The position numbers and the translations under genes are program-made. From the NCBI GenBank assembly GCA_016648135.1, contig JADDOH010003953.1, positions 1-64,000 of the forward strand: DNA of 64,000 nt, read 5' to 3'. Origin of the DNA: Agrypnia vestita (taxonomy: Eukaryota; Arthropoda; Insecta; Trichoptera; Phryganeidae). The notes beneath the pieces were generated by a model. That model made no database searches and was not told the DNA's origin. It saw nothing but the letters and a program-made list of their open reading frames with translations. This document shows, piece by piece, positions 44,447-55,667 of this stretch (position 1 is the stretch's first letter; each line of letters starts with the position of its first letter).

Positions 44447-44810
44447 TTTTATTTATTTATTTATCACCCATGATAGAAGAATATCATATCTATCAAATTT
44501 TCGGAAGTTGTATATATTTAAATTTTACAACATGCTCCGTATATGTATTGTAAACGTATTTCTATTTTTTATGATTTGGAATTTACCTACTTTCTCATAA
44601 AAATATAATTTCATCTCTGTGAGACATCTATAATATATATTGATTAATGATGTCCCTGCGATAAAAATCCAGTACTGTGTTCTGAAAAATTTGGACAAAC
44701 TCAAAATAAACTGCTAAATGACTTTGTTGTAACATTATTTATATTACCTACTAAAAAAAATAGTTTGCATAAAGTCTCTATTGAATTATTCATGTCTCTT
44801 TTAGCATACG
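44447..44810. other. AT-rich spacer
   Basis: Nothing recognised. Confidence 0.35.
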
Positions 44811-44813
44811 TCT

Positions 44814-44856
44814 TAACCCGACGAAGGGAACATTGCCAAAGAAACATTGTTGATTA
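44814..44856 (+). repeat. Hammerhead-like relic
   Basis: CCGACGAAGGGAACATTGCC, then AAAGAAACATTGTTGAT. The core box is mutated and stem I is weak. Its right shoulder ATACAATAAATAGTTTTAAA and AAAGTGTTTTATTT matches the shoulders of the copies at 14134 and 58250. Confidence 0.45.
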
Positions 44857-44859
44857 TAC

Positions 44860-45460
44860 AATAAATAGTTTTAAACAAAGTGTTTTATTTTTATTAAATT
44901 AATTATTAGACTTCAAGGTCAATACTTCATTCGAATTCAGAGTCAATACTTAGATGATTTAAAGGTTCGCCTTAAAAGGTACGCCTTTAAGGCACGCCTT
45001 ACAAGTGTAATTTTGTACTGAAAATTATGCTTTTAATACTAATATACGCCTAATACTGCAACTCTACTTTACATATTCACATACATAAATGACCAAAAAA
45101 ATTTAAATTAAATTTATTCCTCCTGCAGCCACGACACGTGACAATGTTGATTTCAAATAATGTATAAAATGTACGTCGCTATATGATATAATATGTAACC
45201 AAATACCTATATAAACCCCAAGACTATCATTCCGCCTTACTAGGTGTATGCTTAATTCAAGGCTGTACTTATAAGCATTCATTTTCAGGAATAACACGTC
45301 AGACCATTAGAAGTTATACAAATATAAATTGGTAGTACTAAACTTATGTTGAGATTCATAAGCATATTATGTAATGAACGCTATATTTTTTAAGTATAAT
45401 TATAATATTCCATGCATATGAAGGTAGAAGAAAATGAAGAACAAAGAATAATTACTAGAG
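44860..45460. other. No gene recognised
   Basis: Contains a short run of diverged GGTTCGCCTT/GGTACGCCTT words at 44960-45000. Confidence 0.35.
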
Positions 45461-45461
45461 T

Positions 45462-45540
45462 AGCTTGTTGGTCTCGTGGTTAGGACTCTCGCCTCGTGAT
45501 CCAAAGGTCGCGGGTTCGAACCTCACTCCAGACCAGCAAG
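45462..45540 (+). repeat. tRNA-derived SINE head (tRNA-like)
   Basis: TGGTCTCGTGGTTAGGA serves as A box, CTCGCCTCGTGAT resembles an anticodon arm with a CGT (Thr-like) anticodon, and CGGGTTCGAACCTC is a B box. The anticodon and T stems no longer pair well, so this is a SINE promoter or tRNA pseudogene and not a working tRNA. Confidence 0.55.
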
Positions 45541-46015
45541 TTTGTCCTATTTTCATAGCACAAGCATAAAATACGTAGTAGGAATATTTATGTGACACGT
45601 ATTCCGTGTTCGCATCTCTATTTAAAATAAATATCTATTATTTGAGTTCAGAAAAAAATATAGTAAAAGAAAATAGTTTAGATTCTTCAGTGCCTAGATA
45701 TATTAATCATTTTTTATAAACTTCTTAATAATCTCAGCGCCTCTTGTCAAGTCATTACAAAGAAAGGTTCACAAGGTTGTCGTTGCCTAAATTTAGATTT
45801 CATCTATGTATAAACAAGTTTTTTTTTTTTTAAATATTTTATTAACAAAAAATATATTTGATCACGCTTTTATGGAGTATTACAATACGAGTATTTAAAA
45901 TTAAAAAAATAATAAAATAGAAGCGTTTACTATTCCATCTATTAGTCGGCGTATTTTAAAGAAAGCCAGGAAAATTGCACTTTGAAAGTAATAAATCTAT
46001 TATAAACTAGCTATT
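45541..46015. other. AT-rich spacer
   Basis: Nothing recognised. Confidence 0.35.
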
Positions 46016-46023
46016 ATCATTGT

Positions 46024-46225
46024 TTGGTTCGCGGAGAGACAGCGGTAGCAACATCGCTATCGTTGCCGCCTTCGGTTTTGCCGGCCCGGGGTTCAAACCC
46101 CATCTCCGGCCGTTTAATTTCGTTTTTTAGCCGTGAATTCGAACGAAATTACGGATGTCACACGAATTTACGGGGACAGACGGACGGACGGACAGATGGA
46201 CAGACAACAAATTATTATGTTTGAT
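46024..46225 (+). repeat. tRNA-like SINE with a GGAC-repeat tail
   Basis: CGGAGA near 46031 pairs with TCTCCG near 46103, and GGGGTTCAAACCCC (46088-46101) is a perfect T arm. The middle does not fold as a standard tRNA. It is followed by CGGACGGACGGACAGATGGA-type repeats, as in a SINE tail. Confidence 0.45.
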
Positions 46226-46610
46226 ATTTCATTTTCTTTTCATCACCCATTACGATATATAGCAATCCAATTGAATTTATTTCTGAATGCCTACCTGGAA
46301 TCGTGTGGGCAGTTCTAGTGCGAATCGGGGAAGGGAAAGCTTCCGATTACCTCCGTTCACCAGAAAATCATTACGCAGAAAGCCAACGCTTTACCTCTAG
46401 AACACTGGGTTTGCCTGGTGCTTTCTTGTCGTGGCTAAAGTATCACTTTTCAGTTTTCTTATAGTACAAGTAGTTATAACTTCCACGTATAAAAGATAGA
46501 TCACAGGGGAATGAGAGTTAGGCCCGCCTGATTTATGCGGCTACACAGGGTGTTCGTAAGTTGTACAATTGTTAAGGATTTAAAAAAACTTGCATCATAA
46601 GACAAAAGAA

Positions 46611-46697
46611 ACAGTGAATGGTACCCACCGCTTACCCAGGACCGTTCTAAGAGCAAAAGCTTCCATATCGGTCCTACCCAATCGTCTCCAGGTTGAC
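46611..46697 (+). repeat. Second copy of the 2893-2966 repeat
   Basis: GTACCCACCGCTTACCCAGG through CGTCTCCAGGTT, opposite strand to the first copy, with a few substitutions. Possibly part of an unrecognised mobile element. Confidence 0.55.
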
Positions 46698-46859
46698 TTT
46701 TTTTTTTCTACTGCCGCTCCGGTTTATACGACCGGTGCGGAGCGGCACGGTCCTGCTTGTTGGACAAAAGAAACCCAAAATTACTTCCATAATCAAATGT
46801 TGAAAGTTTGAGCGAATCGGCAAACAATGCGTTTTCGAGCATTGGGTATCAAACACAGC

Positions 46860-47300
46860 CGCGGGGTTTCCCCGATATCTAAATAAGGGGGCAAATGATT
46901 ATTTGAATATTTTTCTTTTTTCATCAATGAATACCCTCGCTCAGTGGCGTCACTACGTACACGGAGCGTATGGAAGCCCACGTTTCATAGGTGCCTAAAA
47001 GTTCTGCGTTCTACAAAAGTTTCGGAAATATTATCATCGTATGTCGGGGTCAAGGAACAAACCACACCACAGAAAAAACATTAGTTAATTAGGATAAACA
47101 TATGTTATCATTTGAAAAAAGTTTTTTTTTTTTCATAATTGTATTTAATAAACCCTTCTTATTTTTCTATGATAACTTGTGTTTCTTATTTCCTGAAGTA
47201 TGAATATTATATTATATAGGAGACACAAAACGAATGTTATTTAACGAATGAAATTGCGTATTACTAATATTCTTTTTCATTTCAATTTATTTATTTATTT
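46860..47300. other. No gene recognised
   Basis: Mixed spacer. Confidence 0.3.
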
Positions 47301-47305
47301 AACAA

Positions 47306-47836
47306 CTAGCTGTTCGTACCCGGCGTTGCAAGGGTTAAGGATTAAGTTGAAAATAAATTTGTGGGGGGAAACAAAGGTTTGATTCGAAAGGTATAGATTT
47401 GCATCGAAAATATATTAGGGGGAGGAGAAAAGTTAAAAGGGGAGGTAGGAAATATAGCCTATGTTACCCGCCGAGTCCTAAAGAATAAGTTTCCAAATTT
47501 TGAGTCCGATCGGTCAAACGGTACAGATTTGCATCGAAAATATGTGAGGGGAGAGAAAGGGGTAAAATTATAGGGGGAAATATCGCCTATGTTACCCGCT
47601 GAGTCCTAAAGTATATGTTTCAAAATTTTAAGTCCGATTGATCAAACGGTACAGATTTGCATCGAAAATATGTCAGGGGTAGGGGAAGGGGTATGATAAT
47701 AGGTGGAAAATGTTTCCTATGTTACCCGCCGGGTCCCAAAGCATAAGTATGCAAAATTTGAATCGAATCGGACAAACGGTGTGGATTTGTATAGAGAACA
47801 GACAGACAGACAGACATTGAGTTTTATAGGTATAGA
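47306..47836 (-). mobile_element. Nonautonomous Helitron, minus strand
   Basis: The 3' end CTAG is at 47306-47309 next to the hairpin GTACCCGGCGTTGCAAGGGT, and the 5' TCTATACCTATAAAACTC ends at 47836; insertion is between A and T. Same family as 11920-12839, with about three diverged 129-bp units. Confidence 0.85.
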
Positions 47837-47860
47837 TATGTACATTACAAACTAAGTGTT

Positions 47861-47924
47861 AAAGGCATGCATATTATGAAAATATATATATATATATATA
47901 TATTTTCATAATATGCATGCCTTT
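47861..47924. repeat. 64-bp palindrome with a TA core
   Basis: AAAGGCATGCATATTATGAA on the left, its complement on the right, and (AT)n between. Directly right of the Helitron. Confidence 0.85.
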
Positions 47925-48334
47925 TTTCATATACCAAATGTGATGGCGCGCTGTATGCCGGTCCGGCCGCGCTCTCTTTCACTCACACATAGGCGTGAGT
48001 GAAAGAAAGAAGAAAGAAAGTGCAGCTCGAGTTAAGGCGTCATTGGTCGATCGATTCATTAGTTGGGTTCGCGTCCTTCGGAAAACCCCTTCAGACACAT
48101 GGAATATATGAATACCTAAAGCGATATTATTCAGCATAGCGATAGCTCTTCCAACAGGAATAACCATCGGCAGGTTGGTCCTGTATATTGGAAGTTGGAA
48201 TGTGAAACAATCTATGCTGATGATGTCTAAGGTAATTATCAGGAACACACAAACCAATGCTCCGCTCCAATAATTTCTGGATTATCGATCATACCGCGCA
48301 ATAATCAATAAAAATGTGTAATCAAATACACATT

Positions 48335-49000
48335 CCTTCTAGTGTCTAAACTGTTGTAGCCAAGCACACCCTGGAGAAACTCTGTTGGATAGAGCCAAGG
48401 ATAACGGCCGTACTCTCTCATGTAGAGATATCTCGGAATCTTCTTTTGGACTTTCTCTACTATAAGAGAGTACTTGCTCTCATGTGGTCCCCAAATCATC
48501 GAGTCACTCTCAGTCTACTTCGCACCAAGGAAGTTGTAAAGAGTTCTAAGTACGCGGGTATTCTCGAAAACCCTGGCAGTACGCAGAACAAATCCTAACA
48601 TTCTCAAAGCATTACCACTGACCGTCTCTATCTTAAGTTGCTCACAAATCTAACACCCAGATCTTGAACCTACGATGTTCTTGACAGATAGTGGTCGTGC
48701 ATTTTGTAGCGATAAAATATAATTTTTATGTTCTAGTGAAGGATGTAACCGAAAACTTGGAAACATTAAACAAAAGTTTGTTTCGTCTTCCTCATTCACA
48801 TATATTTGATATATCTGCTTAGAGAAGATGAAAATCGTCCAAAGTTGACACCTTTAAGAAAAGGTTCAAGTCATCCGCAAATAACAGAAATAACAGAAAG
48901 CGCGAGTGTAAAATTACATTTTTTATACTATTAATAAAAATCGAAAACAACAATGGACCCAGGTTAGATCCTTGCGGGACACCCGAAAAGGTGAAAAATA
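48335..49000 (-). pseudogene. Jockey-like RT fragment
   Basis: From 49000 downward: FSGVPQGSNLGPLLFSIFIN, then FADDLNLF with the catalytic F-A-D-D, then after breaks LEYGSMIWGPHESK-like sequence (MIWGPHESKYSLIVEKVQKK) and GVLGYNSLDTRRN. The order is that of RT palm to thumb in Jockey and related LINEs. Multiple shifts and stops, both ends missing. Confidence 0.82.
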
Positions 49001-49497
49001 TACTTACAGTACGTATATGGGAGGCCCTTTTTCAGTCTCCAGTGTTTCTGACCAACGCACTATAGGTATATTGTGTCATGTGCGTCTGACCAACAAAGCA
49101 AAGGCTAAAGCTGCTATGACAAATCAGCGAAATTATCCCAAGTGAAGTTACACTAACCTACTATTTGATTCAGAGTTTCACCTCTCTTTTTCTCTGTAAA
49201 CTAAACAATTATGTAGGAAAGACGTAAAATGGTCGACTTTTGCCATGGAAGGTTGAGCACGTGTGCCGTGTTGGCGCTGGAACTGTACATATATTACGTA
49301 GGTAAATATCTAATGCATTCTCTTTTAATTTTATATTATACATACAAACTTATAATACATTGTTCAAATATCGATATTTTGCCTGTCTCAACACATTTTT
49401 TAGAAGCAGACACAGTACAATAAGTAAGTAATACATATACATATAAATTGTACGGATATAAATAAATGTAATAAAAATGATCACTTAGATATTAGAT
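49001..49497. other. No gene recognised
   Basis: Spacer. Confidence 0.35.
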
Positions 49498-49634
49498 TGC
49501 ATCAGACTACGTCCTTTTTTATAATTAATGAATTGTTCTGATCTCTGAGTTTCTAGTCTGCATATAGTCTGAATAGACTGCATCAGACTACGTCCTTTTT
49601 TATAATTAATGAATTGTTCTGATCTCTGAGTTTC
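49498..49634. repeat. Direct repeat of 56 bp
   Basis: TGCATCAGACTACGTCCTTT to CTGAGTTTC occurs at 49498-49553 and 49579-49634, identical, 81 bases apart. Confidence 0.92.
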
Positions 49635-49984
49635 ATTTCCAGATCAAAATCTCAACACGTGTGCATGTGTTTTGTTTGTATGGTACTGAAATTTACTTTG
49701 ACTAAATCTCTGAGATTCTCATCCTGTCTCATCCCGTGGACACGGGCCATTATGCTAAGTGGAATGTGTACGCATATTAAAAGTGCCCTTATCATAATAT
49801 TTGTCACTTGTTAATGCCACAAGCACCCGACGCGGCAAAGGTCGCGATAGGTTTCATTCGCGTTTTGTCGGAAAACGCGGTATTAATTCAGTTGTACGAG
49901 CTTATAATTTACCGGCTTTATTACTTTATGGTAATTAACGAGAGAGAGAGGGCACGAGTATGTCTGGCTCGCTCTGACGTCACA

Positions 49985-50095
49985 CGCTGGCATTTTTGGA
50001 GCGGGCCCCGCCGGGGAGTATTCCCCGGGGGGCCACTCGCCGGCCCGGCTCTCCCCCCACCGCCCGGCTCCCCGGGGGACTCGCGTAAAGGTTTA
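49985..50095. repeat. GC-rich island 5
   Basis: Contains GGGGAGTATTCCCCGGGG (kB-like) and CTCCCCGGGGGACTCGCG. Same style as the four other islands. Confidence 0.4.
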
Positions 50096-50099
50096 AGTG

Positions 50100-50985
50100 T
50101 CTTCTCTTCTGAATTTAAAATGGTCGAACGGTCAAAAGTTCACGGCTAGACAGGACTAGATGGATGTGTGTTGATATAAATACAAAAGTATACCAGATAC
50201 AAGACAATATTTATCAAAATATGTAATGAGTAAGTTTACTTTTATAAACAAACAAAATTAATCCACTTATAAACACAAATATTTTGAACTTGATTTCAAT
50301 TTTTAAGTGTTAGAAATTGATTAATAATCAATTAAAACAAATAAGAAAGTAATAGAGAAAGAAATCAATGTATCGAAAAAATATTCATTTTCCACCCGAA
50401 CTCAAACCCAGAACATTATCTTGACATATTACCATTACAATTACCTACCATTACACTACGTCAATCATTTAATTGAGTACCTACCTACCTTGTATGTAAA
50501 ATTGTCAGTTAAGATATCTACCGCACACATTTAAAAGCTTATTTAAAGTAAATTTTCTACGTCATTTTATCTAATTTGTTTAGATATATCAAAGAACTCT
50601 AAAACTGCAAATTCACAATAAAAATATGACTCCATTAAAATACAATAATTGTCTAATTAAGTATGTAGTGTAATTCAAATAAGTTAAGAACATATCTAAA
50701 GTTTTGTAAAAATATGAAATACTTGCAAATGTTTATAAATAAATTAGAATTTCTCAGTCCAATTCATTTTTCAAAAAAGACTGCTAATCAAACTATTTAA
50801 AATGATTAAATACATTAGATCGTTGCTATAACCACAAGGTAAACAACATATTTAAAAATTCATTTTCATCCATAATTTATCATCCAGGAGTGTGAGTTGT
50901 AATCTTGTTAAATTAAATAAATCATAACACTACTGCGTCAAGTAATAAATTGATAAATTGCAGATGTGCATAAGTGTGATGGACA
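50100..50985. other. AT-rich DNA, probable intron 5' part
   Basis: If the exon at 50992-51031 is real, this is the beginning of its downstream intron. Nothing else recognised. Confidence 0.35.
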
Positions 50986-50991
50986 ACTCAC

Positions 50992-51031
50992 GTTTGAGAG
51001 ACCTGGGCTTCGCCTGCTTGCGGCGGGACAT
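50992..51031 (-). CDS. First coding exon of a FOG/u-shaped-type zinc-finger repressor
   Basis: The minus strand reads ATG (51031-51029) then SRRKQAKPRSLK, and the exon ends after the first base of the next codon at the strong donor GTGAGT (50991-50986). The R-R-K-Q-x-K/N-P motif at the extreme N-terminus binds the RBBP4 subunit of the NuRD corepressor and is shared by FOG, SALL and BCL11 proteins. The P-R-x-x-K ending is closest to FOG (u-shaped in flies), where the motif also has its own short first exon. SALL proteins usually have P-Q-H there. FOG proteins work with GATA factors in blood and heart development. The CpG-rich DNA upstream, with a CACGTG box at 51050-51055, supports a gene start. 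The zinc-finger exons are not in the window as far as I can see. Confidence 0.6.
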
Positions 51032-51530
51032 GCCGCCCGCCCTCTGTGCCCACGTGGGTGACAGCCTGTTTCGTTACACAACTTTTCACTAATACCTCAA
51101 TGTCAAGTTTTCTCTACCTCCTCACAAACACCTCACCACCGTTCGTAACTCCTTAATCACTTCAAAACTGGTCAATCGCGCAATGTTTTGACATGTTGCA
51201 ATTGTCACAACACACCAAAAACGACTAAACCGCGCCGAAACAAAGCGACGTAAACTATCGTAGAGGCGATCATCGTGTTTCCAGCCGTTCGTTTGAATGT
51301 GAAATGGATTTCATTTGTTTTTCGTTATCGGAATTAGTTTATTCGAATGTAGAATTCGCGCTGGAGCTTCGCGCCCCGACCGCAGGGGATGCCGTCCGCC
51401 AAGCGGCACTCGGCGCACTGAAGGCGAGAGCACCCAACAAGTGGGATGGAGCGTCACGCGCGTGCGTTCATTCACAGCCGCATTCCAAATTCAATTTTTT
51501 TCGGAAAACTTGGAAAATTCGTCGACCGCG
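51032..51530 (-). promoter_or_regulatory. CpG-rich upstream region and probable 5' UTR
   Basis: Strong rise in G/C and CpG compared with the flanks, single-copy in appearance, directly upstream of the minus-strand exon. Includes CCCACGTGGG and CGCGCGTGCG. The plus strand is open for 106 codons from 51304, which I attribute to composition. No TATA box was identified. Confidence 0.45.
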
Positions 51531-51920
51531 TTCTACTTCGTCAGCCGCTTGCTTTATTTTTGTTGTATGCATTTACTCTAAAGACACTTTTGAAATAGGT
51601 ACCTACTTATTTTACAGTATATAATAAGAAAAAAGTAACTTCGTGGTAAGTATTGGTTGGGTAAAATTATAGCCTGTATTAAATAATAACTTTGATGAAT
51701 CAGTAGAATTCCTTTTGAATTATTTTTTTTTCCTCTATTTTTTAAACTTTATTTATTTCAATTTCAATCAAAAATAAAACATATGTTTAAAAACTTGGTT
51801 GGTAGCTAGCCCAAACCTATTAGGTACTTATATTATTAAAATAATTTATTTTTAACTGATTTACAAAGCAAATGAAAATAGATGTGTATTTGTATTCAAA
51901 GTACACACCTATATACAAAT

Positions 51921-52445
51921 CTTCTTCTTCTTTTGGTGTCATGTCAGGTCCCCCCAACGATGACTATCACCCGAGAGAAAGCGTCCTGGGCAGCACGAAA
52001 CAGCTCTCCAACACTTCTTATGCACTTCACTATGTTGAGCCGGGAGATTCTTAGCACCCCTGACCCATTTAAGGGTCGTCCGGGACTAGGGGCCGTGGCT
52101 TGGTTTCTCTTCATAGTGATGTCCTGGGGAGAATTACCCAGAGTGGTTTCCCCTTGCCTTCTCTGGAGGATTTTCTGTTGGGGTTGCCTTCCCTTAGCTG
52201 GGTGGATCCAGTTTTATGGCGCTGGAAACTCGCCATTCGTCCTCTCTCTATCTGCTATGACACTGATGGTAATGTCAATGGTCACATTGTCCGGGGTTCG
52301 CGGGGCCTCAAAGACCACTCGTGGACGCTAGAGAGTTGGACTTGGTAGTAGTGTTGCCGGTGGTACTGCAACGTGGCGCATTACGACATTTTATAGGGGC
52401 ATACTTTCCAGCAAAGCATGCTCCATCGTAGCCCTACTACCCATT
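51921..52445 (-). mobile_element. Chimeric retroposon made from the two ends of an RTE-like LINE
   Basis: From about 52180 downward the minus strand reads KRNQATAPSPGRPLNGSGVL then RISRLN, like the start of RTE-type endonuclease proteins, and passes at once into ELFRAAQDAF, like the last residues of the same protein class. It ends in (AAG)n at 51921-51930. About 3 kb of the expected protein is absent between the two. The structure fits a nonautonomous element that keeps LINE 5' and 3' ends. Confidence 0.6.
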
Positions 52446-52740
52446 AGAACCCCTATATATACAAATAAAATCCAATAATTATTTACCTATTCGAAACACA
52501 TTTTCAAGAGTCTGTAATAATATTTATAATAATTATATAGGTAAATAAGATTTATAATGATAATTGAATGATAGAAAAAACTGTAAAAAGCTATTGATGA
52601 CTTAAAGTTTAGTTTTTCATATATTACAAGAAATTACGAAAAAAAACGTTACGTGACCCAGACACAAATAATATATTTTCCTGGCTGGAAGGAAATAGCC
52701 ATAAATAATTGTGTTCATTGATTTAATTTCATTCAAATTA

Positions 52741-52860
52741 AATAAAAATCTCCTTGTCGAGGAATTTCCGCCTGCCCCGGACGTCCCGGTGTTCCACATG
52801 ACAGGCAGGAACGCTCAACTCTACACTGTCAGGGAATCAAAGTGTAAGAATTACAGTTCA
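52741..52860 (+). CDS. Possible coding exon, unidentified
   Basis: A G/C-rich patch whose plus strand reads VEEFPPAPDVPVFHMTGRNA then QLYTVRESK, up to a possible donor AAAGT|GTAAGA near 52844. The composition is protein-like and unlike the flanks. The acceptor side is weak. On the minus strand CCCTGACAG is a better acceptor but no donor follows. Family not recognised. Confidence 0.25.
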
Positions 52861-52884
52861 CAAACATACTTTTACTCACACTCT

Positions 52885-52990
52885 TTATTATTATTATTAT
52901 TATATATTATTATTATTATTATTATAATTATTATTTATTATTATTATTATTATCTTTATTATCATTATTATTTTTATTATTATATATTGG
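52885..52990. repeat. ATT microsatellite
   Basis: Imperfect (TTA)n over about 100 bases. Confidence 0.9.
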
Positions 52991-54680
52991 CTTGTTATTA
53001 AATTGAACGGAACTAACTTTTTTTTAAATAAAATTATATATCAGTATTCAAATTTGATTTTGAAAATTTATAAATAAAAAAGTTTATCTAAAATATAAAC
53101 TAATGCATTGAATTCTAACACAAAAATTCCAAATCGCTTAATTGACACATCAATTTGACACCACAGTCCACTAGGGGGTAACTAAGACGGCAGAGCACGA
53201 AAATGGTACTTGGATCGATATTCGGCGCCTCCGAAAACTTATTTTAAGATTTTTGACGGACCCCGATGCCGGTAAATATAAAAATAAAACACAAGGTTAA
53301 AATCAGAATATATGTATAAAAACTGTTTTCGAACGAAAATTTCTAATACGTTATTTATATCGCAGTTTTCATACCAAATTATACAAAAAAAAATCTATGT
53401 AGAAATAACAAGCCATTTGGTGGTAATGTTCTACAGCTATACCTAAACAATTTTCCCTGTTCTGAATGGGGTACGATCCTAAATTGAACGAATTTTGGCG
53501 GAAATTCTTGGATTGATTTTGATTTGTGGAACATGAATTTAATGGCTGGCAAATAAACAAATAATACACAAACAAATAAACAAACTTGGAAGACATTTTG
53601 TGATGAATTTAACCTGCCAACCTATTACAAGAAATAAGAAATAAAATAATAATTATATCGAATATCTCCAAAAGAACTATTTAAGATTAATTTATTACTT
53701 GTGTTGTGAGAGTCACGACTGCGCCACTGACGACAGGACGTCGATTCAAAAAAATAATAATATTATTCGTATTGGAGAAAAGTTTCACTACACCCATGTA
53801 GACGCGTAAATAGGTGTTGGCTCGTGATAGGCCTGATTTGTCACATGATAGAAATTAACCAATGAGATCTTTGGTGGAGGGGGAAGCTTCGAGAAGGAAT
53901 TTCCGATGGAAAAAGTTTAACTCGAGAGTTTTTTTGGAGGGTTTTGAACCGAGAGGCCACGCTGGTTTCGTTTGTTTCGCGCGTTTTTACGTTATCAGAG
54001 ATATAGTTTCCAAAGCAATTTGTTTCGGTATTTGACAATCAGTTACGAAAGCATCCAAATTCATCGCTGTTATAGCGTCAAAATGTCAGTATTAAAATAT
54101 AGGATTATTACAAATGCCTGCGTTTTGCCGCATTTTCGAAAGATAAACAAAATTTTATCTGTTATGACGCCATCATACAAGCGTCAATATAGAGCGAAAT
54201 AATTAACGTCTGGTTTAGAGTCGAAATTTAGGGATGCGTTACTTAGTCTTGTGCTTCGATTGTTTTAAAATCATTTTTGAATTTAAATCGGGATCTCATT
54301 ATTGGAATAAAAACAGTTAGGATTCTTTTAAATGTATTTATAACCATCGAGAGAATGAAGAAGAGATATGTGCCAAATGGGAAGCTGGAGGAACAAGATT
54401 CACACTTATGCAGAGTCTGGAGGAAGGGCCTTCTGAGCTACGGATTCAAGCCACTACAAGATTTCAGGATGAGTACCTTTTTAGTCTATATAATAGTATT
54501 GTTAAACTGTTTCTAAATGTTCTAAAATTTTTCTAAAGCAAATTTATCTACAGTTAATATCGAAGTAGGCAGTATATTCTTAGGAAAGATACATATTTAA
54601 TTTCATTAAGCATAATTCAAATCATTTGAAAGAGGATTTAAAATGTAGTCGAATTTGGTTGTTTTGAGATTGCGTCGTTC
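52991..54680. other. No gene recognised
   Basis: AT-rich spacer. Short frames only. Confidence 0.35.
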
Positions 54681-54688
54681 GACCCCTG

Positions 54689-54927
54689 GGAGACGTTCAA
54701 TCATGAGGACAAAAATCCATAATTACGTGCATATTCCCTATATATAAAGAACTAGTTCTAACTAGGGAATTTCAAGAAGTACAGATGGGTCATTCCTCAA
54801 TGGGGCGAAATTACACCTGTACTTGATTGAAGGAAGAAACTTCTGGGTGAGAGCGCTGTGATTTCGAAATATTTGATTCTGACTTATATGAACGGGAGGG
54901 AGAGAAAGTGAATCGGGTTATTAATTA
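54689..54927. repeat. 239-bp repeat, copy 1
   Basis: Identical, as far as I can read, to 55429-55667. Starts GGAGACGTTCAATCATGAGG. Contains the inverted words ACTAGTTCTAACTAG and TTCCCTA. No coding content. Confidence 0.92.
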
Positions 54928-55008
54928 GGATCAGTTATACTAGAACAACCAAGAGTTATCCAATATATTTTAGATTCATTATAAATAATGCAGTTAGGAT
55001 TGAAATAA
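54928..55008. repeat. 81-bp repeat, copy 1
   Basis: GGATCAGTTATACTAGAACA to GGATTGAAATAA; a second identical copy is at 55214-55294. Confidence 0.92.
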
Positions 55009-55213
55009 CAAGACTCGTCTTGCGATGGCATCGTTCAGTTTTGGTGGTAGCAAGCATGGAGTATAAAGACCATGATATACGTCCGACAATGGGTTTATAA
55101 GTAAGGCTTTATATACCTAAAAAGGAGACTGCCCGAAATAACTCATTAGGTATGACGTTTGGTCCGAAGTCTGTGTTGTTGACCCCCGGAATTAGTTCGG
55201 CGTGATTTCTGAT

Positions 55214-55294
55214 GGATCAGTTATACTAGAACAACCAAGAGTTATCCAATATATTTTAGATTCATTATAAATAATGCAGTTAGGATTGAAATAA
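55214..55294. repeat. 81-bp repeat, copy 2
   Basis: Matches 54928-55008. In copy 1 it directly follows the 239-bp repeat; here it stands 135 bases before it, so the block has been rearranged. Confidence 0.9.
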
Positions 55295-55428
55295 TATGAC
55301 TATGGAGTGGAAAAAGACAAGAACCAATCTATTTTAATCCCATTAGACGTAATTCAAATCATTTGAACGCAAGAGAGGGAGCGAATGAAGTGGGTTGATT
55401 GTTTTGGGTTTGCCCCGCTTTTTGCCAA

Positions 55429-55667
55429 GGAGACGTTCAATCATGAGGACAAAAATCCATAATTACGTGCATATTCCCTATATATAAAGAACTAGTTCTA
55501 ACTAGGGAATTTCAAGAAGTACAGATGGGTCATTCCTCAATGGGGCGAAATTACACCTGTACTTGATTGAAGGAAGAAACTTCTGGGTGAGAGCGCTGTG
55601 ATTTCGAAATATTTGATTCTGACTTATATGAACGGGAGGGAGAGAAAGTGAATCGGGTTATTAATTA
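55429..55667. repeat. 239-bp repeat, copy 2
   Basis: Matches 54689-54927 exactly, 740 bases away. The sequence before it (AATTCAAATCATTTGAA at 55350) also resembles that before copy 1 (54612), at lower identity. Confidence 0.92.

Noticed and set aside
45462..45540. Functional tRNA-Thr
   Set aside because: Boxes A and B are good, but the anticodon stem and T stem no longer pair, so I list it as a tRNA-derived SINE head.
51304..51624. 106-codon plus-strand open frame in the CpG-rich region
   Set aside because: Probably due to G/C-rich composition upstream of the minus-strand exon. No family resemblance.
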